Below are positions 1 to 9,037 of a DNA stretch of 64,000 nucleotides, piece by piece. Where the stretch lies: the NCBI GenBank assembly GCA_963772225.1, contig CAVYWD010000005.1:1-64000 (forward strand), written 5' to 3'. Below the pieces are notes generated by a model. That model searched no databases and was not told the origin of the DNA. It was given only the letters and a program-made list of their open reading frames with translations. Each line of letters opens with the position of its first letter. Position 1 is the first letter of the stretch. A program made the position numbers and the translations under genes. Source of the DNA: CAVYWD01 sp963772225 (GTDB lineage Bacteria > Myxococcota > Myxococcia > Myxococcales > UBA5297).

Positions 1-475
1 AGCTGAGTGAAGGTCTCGTTCTTGGTCCGGTAGCTGCCATCGGGCTGTGGCACCAGGACGCCCAGGGTCGAGTGGGCGTAGGTGTCGTTGCCTGCGTAGT
101 TCACGCCTTACCGTAGTTAACACGCGTGATCGTCGACAAGCCGGTCAGTTGCCACCCAACACCCACGATGCCATTACCCGCGTTCGGGTCATACTCCAGC
201 GCGAGGTTGGGCTGCATTCCATGCACGCCCTGGGGAATCTTGATGGGGATCTTCTGGTGGAACATGCTCTGCGCCGCAGCGTTACCTGCAAACGCGGTCA
301 CGGTGAGCAAGCCGGCAATTCTGACGAGCTGGAGCAACGCGGGCGGGCGGGACGTATAGGACGGTTTGATCCGCGGGCGCGTAGCTAGAGAGGGAGTGCG
401 CCCTCTCCCTGGGGGGCATCCGAAATCAGAGTCAGGAGGCGAAGGTGTGTGCTCTGTACTCATCAGATTCCTCAT
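1..475 (-). pseudogene. SpvB/Rhs-type toxin N-terminus, frameshifted and cut by window edge
   Basis: The protein starts at ATG 475 (alternative ATG 463). It has a signal-peptide-like stretch (LVRIAGLLTVTAFAGNAAA), then a segment ending GVGWQLTGLSTITRV. This matches the N-terminal SpvB domain of insecticidal-toxin-complex TcdB/SpvB and Rhs-like secreted proteins, which are large beta-propeller/Rhs proteins, usually well over 1000 residues. The reading frame stops at 101 straight after VNYGKA. The next bases, read in another frame, continue the family pattern (VNYAGNDTYAHST ... DGSYRTKNETFT) to the window edge. One missing G in the run at about 104-108 would restore a continuous protein. Seen: frame switch and continuation. 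Inferred: recent frameshift or consensus error; the rest of the gene lies outside the window. Confidence 0.7.
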
Positions 476-974
476 TGGAGTCTTATTGATGTCGTCGGCT
501 CGTTTTAGAAACGAGGATCCCCAGCGCCGTCGCAATGGGCGGGCGGCCGAATGGAACTGAGCCATACGTTGAATGGGACCAGCATCCGCGCTACTCGGCG
601 AGCGGCGACGTCTCGCAGGCGGGAACGGTGTTTTTGGTCTTTCGGTTCTTGTGCGGCGATGCCCCCCCTCCTGCTCCTCAAATGGCCTGCATCGATGGTT
701 GGGAAAGCGTGAGGGCCTATAGTCCGGAAGCGGACAAAGGTCAACAGGAGTCGACGACCGCGGCGAAGTCTTGCCCGGCTCTTTGGCATTCCAAGCGCTG
801 GTGGGCGGAAAAGTACCGCCGTGCTGTAACTGACCTTCGTGACCGCCCGGCCAATCTCGACGATGATCCGCGCCGCTAGCGCTTCTGGGCGCGCTCTCCA
901 TTCGCACGAGCTACGCCGAGCTGACGTCGGCCGGAACCAGGCCAAGACGGCGGCGGAGACATCAAGGCCTCGTC
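476..974. other. No recognisable gene
   Basis: About 500 bases without a supportable gene. Open frames on both strands are rich in Arg, Pro and Ser, lack a credible ribosome binding site and match no family I know. The stretch probably holds decayed sequence between two gene remnants, plus the upstream region of the SpvB-like gene. No clear promoter or hairpin was recognised. Confidence 0.5.
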
Positions 975-1320
975 CTATCTGTTCATCGGACCGTGTCTGA
1001 CGTGAGTGCTCGTTGTGCGCAGGATGCGGCTTTTGGCGTAGAAGAGCCCCAGGTCCGCCACGCCGGTGTCGATCATCGCCTTCGCGTCATCGAACGCGCA
1101 GCGGGCGTGGCTGATGACCTTGGCGTTGAGCCCGAGCTTCGCTATTGCCGCGGCGTCGCGCGCGCTCTGCGGCGACGCGAGTGGGTTCGTCACCTCGATG
1201 TAGTCCACGCCGGGGGACGTCGGGCGCTTGGGCGATTTCGATCTTGTCATCGGCGCGGAAATGGGCGCCAAAGAACTACTCGCCCTCGCGCAGGGTCGTA
1301 TCGATAAGCCGGAACGCCAT
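975..1320 (-). pseudogene. Homocitrate synthase (HMGL-like) N-terminal remnant
   Basis: From ATG 1320 the minus strand reads MAFRLIDTTLREGE, a premature TAG, then FFGAHFRADDKIEIA. After an extra C the frame continues GVDYIEVTNPLASPQSARD and DDAKAMIDTGVADLGLF. This is the start of a homocitrate/isopropylmalate synthase TIM barrel: the DTTLREGEQ motif near the active site, with the Q codon turned into TAG. The intact enzyme (about 380-450 residues) condenses acetyl-CoA with 2-oxoglutarate in alpha-aminoadipate lysine synthesis. Only about 115 residues remain, with one stop and one frameshift, and the 3' end is lost. The several lesions make real decay more likely than a sequencing error. The neighbour at 1356 is unrelated. 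Confidence 0.7.
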
Positions 1321-1355
1321 AGGGCTTCATTCTTGCGACGCCCGGGTCCCGCCGC

Positions 1356-4300
1356 TCAGGAGCGCGCCGGCTCCTCGTCCAAGGGCACGAAGAGCCCGCC
1401 ATGCCGCGGCCCGGTCCGGAACCCGAACCGCATGGTGTACTCGGGGTACAAAAAGCCCGTCTCCAGCACCTTGGCCCCGCGCCCCTTGAGCCGGCGCTTG
1501 AATTCGCCCATCAAGGCGTCGCTCACGCCGCGGCTCCTATGGGCGCGCGCTACCACGACGCGGTCCATGTAGACCGTCTGCGGATCCGAGAAGTGGTAGT
1601 AGAGGCCGCCCAACACCACGTCCTTCGCGTCGAGCGCGAGCAGGAACTCGTGCTCCGCGGAGAAGACCACCGGCGAGCCCGCGTCGGAGAAGACCTGCAG
1701 GAGCTTGGAGACCTCGCGCGCCGAGATGGGCGAGCGGATGCAGATCCGGTCGCCTTCGGCGTCGCTCAAGGTCACCGCCACCTCGCTGACCCGCTTCTCG
1801 CCGGTGGGCAGCGTGACGAGCGAAGCCTCGTCGGTGGGCGTCAGGTGGCGCCAAGTCATGCGCGCCAGGAAATAGTCCTCCTCGGCGCTCGGCGTCACCC
1901 GCGCCCGCAGCGTGCCCAGCTGCTCGCTCAGCGAGACCTCGCGCAGCGCGCGGTAGAGCGCCATCACGCGCTCCAGGCCCTCGCGGAGCTCGGGGCGGGC
2001 GTCGACGAAGACCGTCTCGAGGAAGAGGCGCACGCGCACGTCCGGCCAGAGCTTCTCGACCTGGTCGAGCGCGTAGAGGTCCCAGAGGTCGTGCACCGTG
2101 GCCGCCTTGGCCTCCGCCAGCGCCTGTGGGTTCACCGCGAGCCAGCGCCGATAGCGCTGGATGCCGTAATAGAGCGGCAGCGGGACGTAGCCGTTCTTGC
2201 GGACGTTCTGGGCGAAGCCCTGGTCCCCTTCCTCGTCCAGGAGCTGGAGCGCCCGCGCTTCGCCCAGCGCCTCGACGAACGAGGACAGGAGGAGGTCGCG
2301 GCTCACCAGACCCTCGAGCTCCGGGTGCGCCTCCACGGTCGGGCGGACGAACCAGCTGTCGAAGCGCTCGAGGAGCTCTCGCGCGCTCTCGCAGGCGGTC
2401 CGGTGAGTGATGGAGACGAGCCGCGTGCCGACCTGGTAGTCGAGCGAGGGGACGATGACGCTCGCCGGCGTGGGCGCGGCCAGCGCCAGCTTGCGGCCGG
2501 TGCGCTCCCAGAACGCGATGTGGGCCGCGAACGACGAGCAGGCGTGAAATGGCCAGGCCACCTTTAGCCGCTCGAGGGCCGCCTGGCGCGAGAGGCGCGC
2601 GACCTGGCGCTCCACCGTCTCGCCGGGCACGTACTCCTCGGTGAAGAGCGCGTGCTCGCCGTAGTAGCTGCCGAACTGCTCCACCAGCGGCGGGGGCGCG
2701 CCCGCCGCCTGCAGCCAGCGGATCTCCTCGCGCATCTCGGAGAGGCTGATGCCTTGGGCCAGGTTGAGCACCAGGTCGTACGACTCGCCGGAGCGGGTCT
2801 GCAGCGAGAGCCGGTAGACCACCTTGGGCACGCCGGCGCCGCCGCCGTCGAGCCGCGTGATCCAGACGCCGCTCGGCGGAATGTCCGACAGGCTGACCAG
2901 CGCGCCCTTGCCGAACAGGAAGACCGCCTCGCGCACCAGGCTCGTCTCCACCACCGCGCTCAGGATTTGTTCGCGGTGCTCCGCCGGCACGCCCTCGTCG
3001 AAGACCAGCACCTCGCGCCAGCCGTACTCGACGTCGTCGACCAGGTCGACCGCCAGCCGCTGGTTCGGGCCGATCCACGAGCGGAACCAGAGCTGCAGCC
3101 GGTCCAGGTCCTCTCCGGCACGGGCGGCGAGCTCCGGGTCCTTGTGCTGCGCCAGCCGCGCCAGCGTGATGCGCAGCCGCGCGTAGTGGACGGGGCGCGC
3201 CACCGCCGCCGCGGTCAGCAGCCGGGCCGCGCCCAGCACCAGCGCCCGGTCGGTCTGGTGGAGGCCCGCGTGGTCGAGCTCGCGGGCGCAGTCCTCCACC
3301 AGGTCGAGCAGCGCCGCCACATGCCCCTCGGAGAGCGAGCGGCCGGCGAGCGCCACCAGGGTCTCCTCGGAGAGCAGGGCGGGGCCCGAGCGCTCCAGGA
3401 AGCGGCGCAGCGTGGGCACCACCTGCGCCGGGTCTTCGCCAGGCAGGAGCGCCTGGAACGCCTCCTGCTGGATCTTGGGGTCCGAGAGCTCGCTCGCGCG
3501 CCGCAGGATGGCGCGGGCGAGCGAGGCGAGCTCGCCGCGGCCCCAATGGAGCGCGCGCTCCAGATGCTTGACCGACTGCTCGGCGTGCTCGCGCCCGCCC
3601 CGCAGGAGCGCCGCCGCGGCATGGAGCGACGGGTAGCTCGCCTGCCGCGCGCCCAGCGCTGGCAGGAGCTGGCTCGCGCGGCGGGGGTCGCACGCGGGCG
3701 CGCCGCGCGGGTCGAGCTCCAGCGCCTTGGGCTCCTCGGCCCGCCGCGAGAAGAGAGAGAGGAACGCCTCCTCGCCCACGAAGCGGCGCAGCGCCTCATT
3801 GCCCAGCCACAAGCAGGGCGCGCCGAGCAGCTCGCCCAAGTCGAGCCCGCCGGGCCCGGGCCGGTAGTGGAAGTCGCCCACCCGCAGCGTCCCCGGCCTG
3901 GACGGGTCTGCGTCGAGCGGCATCGAGCGCTGGTGGGCGTGCAGCGCGCCGTCGCGCCAGGCCAGGTCCTCCTTGAGCACGGAGATCTCGCGCATCACCC
4001 AGTTCGGGATGGTGACCTCGAACCCGCCGACCGAGAGCGAGATGTGCAGCTCCTGGTACATGGGCTCGATGAGGTGCGCGAAGTGCTTCTCCACCACCTC
4101 GCGCTTGTAGGTCAGCTTGGCAGTCACCTCCCCCTGGTCGGCGCTGAGCGGGCGGTCGAGCAGGGCGTAGTCCACAACCCGCTCGAAGGGCGCGAGGAAC
4201 CGGTTCGCCGAGGCGACCAGCGAGCCCAGCAGCTGGCGAAGCTCCTGCGGGCTCTTCTTCTGCAGCGACTTCTGCCCGTCAAAATTGGGCCAGATGAGCA

Positions 4301-5993
4301 GGGTATTGAATTCGCGGTGGTCCCCCACCAGCAAGGCCTGGCCCACGGCGTCGAAGTCGCGGAACAGGTTCTCCACCCGCTGCGGCGCGATGGTCTGGCC
4401 TTTTCGATTTTTGTAGATTTCCTTCTTGCGACCCACGATGCGCAGGTGCCCGCGCTCGTCTTGCTGCACGAGGTCGCCAGTCGCGAACCAGCCCTCGGCG
4501 TCGAGGCCGGAGTCGCCGGGCGGCGCGTTCAGATAGCCCAGCATCACGTAGGGCCCGCGCATGAGGAGCTCGCTGTCGTCGGCGATCTTGAGCTCGATGC
4601 CCGGCAGGGCCTTGCCGATGGAGCCGTCGACGTACTCCCCCACCGGCGTCATGGTCACGCCGCCGGTGGCCTCGGTCATGCCGTAGCCGGAGTTGAGCTC
4701 GACGCCCGCCGACCGGAAGGAGCGGAAGACCAGCGGGTCCAGGTAGCCCGCCGCCGAAAGCCCCCAGCGGAGCTGGCCCCCGGTGATCTTCTTGAGCTGC
4801 CCGGCGATGAGGTCGGGGTCCTCGCTGCCCGCTTCGCGGCAGGCCTGCTCGCGCAGCTCCATCCACTTTTTGGGCACGCTGATGAAGACGGTGGGCCGGA
4901 CCGCGGCGAAGTCCTCGAGGAGCGTGGCGCGCGCTGGCGAGCGCGCGAAGACGTAGGTCGCGCCCCAGTAGAGGGAGCCGGTCAGCTCCAGCCAGCGCCC
5001 GAAGGTGTGGTACAGCGGCAAGTAGGAGAGGAAGACGTCGCCCTCGCCCAGGCCCGGCAGCGCGAAGCCGCGCGCGAACCGCTTGGACATGAGGTTCAGG
5101 TGGCTGAAGGAGATGCCCTTGGGCTGGCCGGTGGTGCCCGAGGTGTACATCACCGTCGCCAGGTCCGAGCTCTTCACCGATGCCGCGCGCCGGGCGCGCT
5201 CCTCGTCGCCTTGCAGCCCGCCCTGCTCCACCAGCTGCGACAGCGAGAGCAGCCCGCGCGCCTCCGCGGTGGCCCCCGACATCATCACCACCTCGCGCAG
5301 CTCGGGGAGGCTGGGCAGCAGCGGCAAGACCTTGGCGGCCTGCTCCTCGTCGGAGAGGACGAGCACCCGAGCGCCGCTGTGTCGCAGCACGAACTGGACC
5401 TGGTCGGCGACGATGTTGGCCGGCACCGGGATGTCGACGATGCCGTTGGAAAGGCAGGCGAGGTCGACCAAGGCGCCGTCGAGGCAGTTCTCGGTCAGGA
5501 GCGCCACGCGGCCGTCGCGCTCGTCGCCCATCAGGCTCAGGAGCCCGCGCGCGATGGCGCGGGTGCGGCGCGCCAGGTCGGCCACGGTGAGCTCGCAGGC
5601 CTCGGAGCCGAGGACCCGCAAAGCCACCGCGTCGGGGTCTGTCTGCTCGCGCTGGCGCAGCAGCTCCGGGTAGGTGAAGTCGGCTCTCTCCACCGCCTTC
5701 AGGGCGAGCGCCGTCCAACCCGGCGCGAGCTCCGGGGTGAGCGCCTTCGTGAAGCGCTTGCGGCGCACGGCATCGAGCAGCGCCAGGAGGGTCTTGCGCG
5801 CCGCGGGCCGCGCCTGGGGCACCTCGAGCTGCTCCAGCAGCGCCAACGCGAGGGGCTCGAAGGTCGAGAGCTGATCGGGCCGGAGATCGGCCAGGTGCGA
5901 GAGGGTCTTCTCGACCAGCGGGTCCAAGGACTTTTGCCCGCTCCAGCGGTGGGCCAAGTCTTTGAAGTCGGGGTCGGCGCGCAGTCCCACCAT
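1356..5993 (-). CDS. Acyl-CoA synthetase fused to a large unknown region and a C-terminal GNAT domain
   Basis: A protein of 1545 residues from ATG 5993, which has a GAAGGA ribosome binding site; the frame stays open to GTG 6080 but without one. Residues about 80-640 form an AMP-forming acyl-CoA synthetase: ATP loop YTSGTTGQPKG (about 283-293), GYGMTEATG (about 436), GWFATGDL (about 501) and the hinge RKKE (about 522). This enzyme class activates a carboxylic acid with ATP and CoA; the long N-terminal part suggests a long-chain-type substrate, which is inferred. Residues about 650-1440 are not recognised. The last about 100 residues look like a GNAT acetyltransferase (YMDRVVVARAHRSRGVSDAL, then a typical GF ending). 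GNAT enzymes are known to silence acyl-CoA synthetases by acetylating the hinge lysine, so a built-in regulator is possible. It lies 282 bases downstream of the citrate-lyase-like pair on the same strand. Confidence 0.85.
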   Translation of the reverse strand: MVGLRADPDFKDLAHRWSGQKSLDPLVEKTLSHLADLRPDQLSTFEPLALALLEQLEVPQARPAARKTLLALLDAVRRKRFTKALTPELAPGWTALALKAVERADFTYPELLRQREQTDPDAVALRVLGSEACELTVADLARRTRAIARGLLSLMGDERDGRVALLTENCLDGALVDLACLSNGIVDIPVPANIVADQVQFVLRHSGARVLVLSDEEQAAKVLPLLPSLPELREVVMMSGATAEARGLLSLSQLVEQGGLQGDEERARRAASVKSSDLATVMYTSGTTGQPKGISFSHLNLMSKRFARGFALPGLGEGDVFLSYLPLYHTFGRWLELTGSLYWGATYVFARSPARATLLEDFAAVRPTVFISVPKKWMELREQACREAGSEDPDLIAGQLKKITGGQLRWGLSAAGYLDPLVFRSFRSAGVELNSGYGMTEATGGVTMTPVGEYVDGSIGKALPGIELKIADDSELLMRGPYVMLGYLNAPPGDSGLDAEGWFATGDLVQQDERGHLRIVGRKKEIYKNRKGQTIAPQRVENLFRDFDAVGQALLVGDHREFNTLLIWPNFDGQKSLQKKSPQELRQLLGSLVASANRFLAPFERVVDYALLDRPLSADQGEVTAKLTYKREVVEKHFAHLIEPMYQELHISLSVGGFEVTIPNWVMREISVLKEDLAWRDGALHAHQRSMPLDADPSRPGTLRVGDFHYRPGPGGLDLGELLGAPCLWLGNEALRRFVGEEAFLSLFSRRAEEPKALELDPRGAPACDPRRASQLLPALGARQASYPSLHAAAALLRGGREHAEQSVKHLERALHWGRGELASLARAILRRASELSDPKIQQEAFQALLPGEDPAQVVPTLRRFLERSGPALLSEETLVALAGRSLSEGHVAALLDLVEDCARELDHAGLHQTDRALVLGAARLLTAAAVARPVHYARLRITLARLAQHKDPELAARAGEDLDRLQLWFRSWIGPNQRLAVDLVDDVEYGWREVLVFDEGVPAEHREQILSAVVETSLVREAVFLFGKGALVSLSDIPPSGVWITRLDGGGAGVPKVVYRLSLQTRSGESYDLVLNLAQGISLSEMREEIRWLQAAGAPPPLVEQFGSYYGEHALFTEEYVPGETVERQVARLSRQAALERLKVAWPFHACSSFAAHIAFWERTGRKLALAAPTPASVIVPSLDYQVGTRLVSITHRTACESARELLERFDSWFVRPTVEAHPELEGLVSRDLLLSSFVEALGEARALQLLDEEGDQGFAQNVRKNGYVPLPLYYGIQRYRRWLAVNPQALAEAKAATVHDLWDLYALDQVEKLWPDVRVRLFLETVFVDARPELREGLERVMALYRALREVSLSEQLGTLRARVTPSAEEDYFLARMTWRHLTPTDEASLVTLPTGEKRVSEVAVTLSDAEGDRICIRSPISAREVSKLLQVFSDAGSPVVFSAEHEFLLALDAKDVVLGGLYYHFSDPQTVYMDRVVVARAHRSRGVSDALMGEFKRRLKGRGAKVLETGFLYPEYTMRFGFRTGPRHGGLFVPLDEEPARS

Positions 5994-6215
5994 GCGGATC
6001 CATCCTTCGTCGCGAGGGTCTGAAAGGTCACCCCCTACCGGTAACGTCCGTCGAGCGAGCATGACAACGCCGACGGCCACGTCAAGCGAGGACGGCGCAT
6101 TCTCGGCACGAGCGGCTAGGGACGCTGCGCTCCCGAAAGGGCCCTGAGAATCGCGGCGGGCGCTATAAGTGCTCGACCCTCTCGAAGATAAGATGGACTG
6201 TTCGAATCAGAGTCG

Positions 6216-6268
6216 CCTCTCCCCCTTCGCCCCCTCCCCGCGAGCGGGGAGGGGGATGGGGGGTGAGG
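6216..6268. repeat. GC-rich intergenic hairpin repeat, copy A
   Basis: A 53-base element just 3' of the minus-strand gene that ends at 6276. Its centre is an 11-bp perfect inverted repeat (CCCCTCCCCGC ... GCGGGGAGGGG), with flanks reading CTCTCCCCCTTCGCC and GATGGGGGGTGAGG. A clearly related copy in the opposite orientation occurs at 55971-56019. It could act as a transcription terminator or be a dispersed REP-like repeat; only the two copies and the dyad are seen. Confidence 0.65.
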
Positions 6269-6275
6269 CGTCGAC

Positions 6276-9032
6276 CTAGAGAACGTACGCGAGCCGGTCC
6301 TCCGGAGTGCGGCAGTCCATGTCCGTGCCGCGGTCGCGGTGATCGGACGCCTCCGCTGCGGTGCCGATGGCCCGCCCGAAGAGGAAGAGCAGGAACCCGA
6401 TGTCCTGCACCTGCTGGCGGGTCATCCGGCCCGCGCGCAGATCCTTCCACACGAGCTTCAGGGTGATCACCGAGAGCACCGCGTCGATGTTCACGCAGAA
6501 GACGTTCTTGGAAACACCCTCTGTGAACAGCTCCTGGACCAGGTGGTGGTAGAAGTCGAGGAAGATGTTGTAGATGCCCTTCGAGTCGAGGACGCCGCGC
6601 ACGTACAGCTCGCGCGGGTCCATGTTCACGTCGGCGCCGCGGAAAACCGGGTGGTTCACGCACGGGATGGGCTTGGGCGGCACGCGCGAGATCTCGCGCT
6701 GGCGCTTCTGCTCGCCGTACTTTTTGGCCGCCTTGTTGGCGAGGGCCTTCAGGTCGATGCCGTGGTCGCTCCGGCCCGGGTCCTCCAGGGCGATGCCCTC
6801 GAACGTGTCGAGCAGGAACTGGACCGCCTCGTGGCCGTTGCCGCCGTGCGCCCGCCCGGTGTTGGCCAAGAACCCCACGAACGCCATGGAGAGATCATTG
6901 CGCGCGGAGACCGACTCCTTGGCGCCCTTGGCGGAGAGCGTGCCGGGGCCGTTGGTCACGGTCAGGCCGACGACGGCCCGGAACTCGAACAGCTCTTGCT
7001 CGGTGGGGCTGCGCCCGAAGAGCACCTGGAAGGCGCTCTCGGTCAGCCCCGAGGCGGAGCCGACGCCCGCGAGGCGCGGCCCCACCAGCTTCTGCCAAGC
7101 CTTGTTGCGCTCCTTGTCGATGACCGAGAAGGCGACGATGCGCGCCACCATGGTCAGGTAGGCGACGGCATCCTCGACCGCCTGGCGGCTCATCCGCTTC
7201 TCGAGCATCGGCTTCCAGAAGGCGGACACGGCGAGGGACGCGAGCAGGAACTCGTACGGGTCGCGAACGGATTTGTTCTCCTTCTCCGCCAGGGAGAGGA
7301 TCTGCTGCGTGACGAAGGGGATGACCCCGCGCCGCTTGCCCTTCTTCACCTCGGCGAGCAGGAACTCGAGCTGCTCGGACTTTGGAGCCGGGGGAGCCGG
7401 GGGAGCAGGGGGCGCCGGCTCGTCGGCGAAGACGCCCTTGCGGACATAGGCGGCTGCGTCCTCGGAGAGGCCCTGGGCGCCCTCGTCGATGCCGAACTCG
7501 CGCACCAGGTCGATGAGGAACTTGGAGTGCTCGCGGGAGCGGGCGAGGAGCGGCGCGTCGCCCAGCCGCGCGAGCTGCGCGGCGAGCCAGGCGTTGGGGA
7601 GGCAGCCGTTCGCCTTGTCCGCCTCGACCGGCTCGATGGCCGCGGGGCCGACCTTCATGAGCAGGTGGACGAGCAGGTTGAGCGTCGCCAGGTCCTCCGC
7701 CTCGGGCTGGATCTTGCCCAGCGCGAAGTAGAGGTTCTCCTCCATCCTCTGCTGCGACAGCTCGAGGACCGACTTGCCGTGCAGCTCCGCCACCTGGGTG
7801 TTGCGGGCGATGCGCGAGGCGCCGGACTTGTCCGCCATGTTCTGGCGCAAGTACTGCGCGCCGACCTGCTTGTTGATCTCGGTGATCTGCCGGTCGTACG
7901 GGGCAGGCGCGGTTTTCACCGGCAGCGCGAGCGCGGGCGGCGGCGAGATGAGCTTGTCGCCGAGCCAGAGCTTGAGCGACAGGTCGCCCTTGGGCTCGAA
8001 GTCGGTGGGCTCGTAGATCTTCTCGAAGATGGCCTTCATCGCCTCCGGGAAATACTGGATGGAGGAGACGCGGACGCCGCGCTTGCTCACCAGGGGCTTG
8101 GCCGGATCGAAGACCGGGACGCCGAAGTAGTCGTCGAACCACTTCTCCTTGGAGATGGCGTCGTCGCCGTTGCCCGCCATGGCGCCGGCGTGGCCGCAGG
8201 CGCGGGTCAGGTTGCTCTTCCAGCGGCCGGTGACGCAGGCGACGATGGGCTTGGTGAACCCGAACCGCCGCTCGGCGACGTATTGGAGCGCGAGCTGCTC
8301 GTAGTACCCGCCGGGCTCGACGTAGAGCGCCACCGCCTTGGTGCGCGGGTCGTTCTGCGCGGCCCAGAGGAACTCCGGCAGAGCGAAGTGGATGTAGACG
8401 TCCTTGCCCGAGCTGACCGCGGTGGAGACGCCGAAGCCCGCGGTGCGCAGGTACTCGGCGATGGTGGTGGTGAAGTTGCCGGAGTTGGAGTGGATGGCGA
8501 TGGAGCCCTTCTTCAGGGTCTCCTCGGGGTGGTCGCCGCCCAGGGCGCCGCCGATGCGGACGTGGTCCCAGGCGTTGGCGACGCCCAGGCAGTTCGCGCC
8601 GATGACGTCGACGCTCGCCTCCTGGCAGAGGGCGCGCACCGCCGCCGAGTCCTTGGCGGGCACCTTCTCGGTGACGATGACCACGCGCTTGAGCTGGTCA
8701 TTGGTGCGCACCAGCTCCGCGGCGGCCTGCGCCACGCCCAGGGGCGGAATGTAGATGACCCCGGTGTCGAAGGCGTGGCCGTGGTCCATGACCTCCTGGA
8801 CGCTGCGGTAGACCGGGATGTCGCCGGCCTTCGTCTCCAGGACGCCGCGCCGCCCGTACTGGACTCCGGCGACCACGTTGCCCTGGCTGTATTCGTTGGA
8901 GACGGGAGTCGACTTGCGGCTCTCGTTGCCCAGGATGTTGATGACGCACACCCGGGATTGGCGGGTGGCCAGCTCCTCGAGCGAGTGAATTCCCACAAAC
9001 CACGGAAACGGCTTGGTCGTGCGCTTTCTCAT
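6276..9032 (-). CDS. ATP-citrate lyase alpha-like protein (SucD-like plus citrate-synthase-like domain)
   Basis: 918 residues from ATG 9032. Residues 1-310 resemble the CoA-binding and ligase domains of succinyl-CoA synthetase alpha / ATP-citrate lyase, including the phospho-histidine motif ACGHAGAMAGNGD (His281). The last about 400 residues are citrate-synthase-like: NTGRAHGGNG, VNHPVFRG, CVNIDAVLS, with His and Asp where citryl-CoA lyase catalysis needs them. Between them is an extra region (about 330-580) with a Pro/Ala linker (APPAPPAPPAP) that makes it about 300 residues longer than bacterial AclA. Expected role: with the 9038-10306 product, ATP- and CoA-dependent cleavage of citrate, or of another citryl-CoA-like substrate, to acetyl-CoA. 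It sits 5 bases after the beta gene, with AAAGG upstream of the start. Substrate identity is inferred. Confidence 0.8.
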   Translation of the reverse strand: MRKRTTKPFPWFVGIHSLEELATRQSRVCVINILGNESRKSTPVSNEYSQGNVVAGVQYGRRGVLETKAGDIPVYRSVQEVMDHGHAFDTGVIYIPPLGVAQAAAELVRTNDQLKRVVIVTEKVPAKDSAAVRALCQEASVDVIGANCLGVANAWDHVRIGGALGGDHPEETLKKGSIAIHSNSGNFTTTIAEYLRTAGFGVSTAVSSGKDVYIHFALPEFLWAAQNDPRTKAVALYVEPGGYYEQLALQYVAERRFGFTKPIVACVTGRWKSNLTRACGHAGAMAGNGDDAISKEKWFDDYFGVPVFDPAKPLVSKRGVRVSSIQYFPEAMKAIFEKIYEPTDFEPKGDLSLKLWLGDKLISPPPALALPVKTAPAPYDRQITEINKQVGAQYLRQNMADKSGASRIARNTQVAELHGKSVLELSQQRMEENLYFALGKIQPEAEDLATLNLLVHLLMKVGPAAIEPVEADKANGCLPNAWLAAQLARLGDAPLLARSREHSKFLIDLVREFGIDEGAQGLSEDAAAYVRKGVFADEPAPPAPPAPPAPKSEQLEFLLAEVKKGKRRGVIPFVTQQILSLAEKENKSVRDPYEFLLASLAVSAFWKPMLEKRMSRQAVEDAVAYLTMVARIVAFSVIDKERNKAWQKLVGPRLAGVGSASGLTESAFQVLFGRSPTEQELFEFRAVVGLTVTNGPGTLSAKGAKESVSARNDLSMAFVGFLANTGRAHGGNGHEAVQFLLDTFEGIALEDPGRSDHGIDLKALANKAAKKYGEQKRQREISRVPPKPIPCVNHPVFRGADVNMDPRELYVRGVLDSKGIYNIFLDFYHHLVQELFTEGVSKNVFCVNIDAVLSVITLKLVWKDLRAGRMTRQQVQDIGFLLFLFGRAIGTAAEASDHRDRGTDMDCRTPEDRLAYVL

Positions 9033-9037
9033 GCGAA

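Noticed and set aside
2652..6023. Long plus-strand open frame opposite the acyl-CoA synthetase
   Set aside because: Rich in Arg/Ala/Leu/Gln with no motif or ribosome binding site; an antisense shadow caused by high GC. The minus strand shows clear synthetase motifs.
6190..6225. GTTCGAATC resembling a tRNA T-loop
   Set aside because: No acceptor, D or anticodon stems can be drawn around it.
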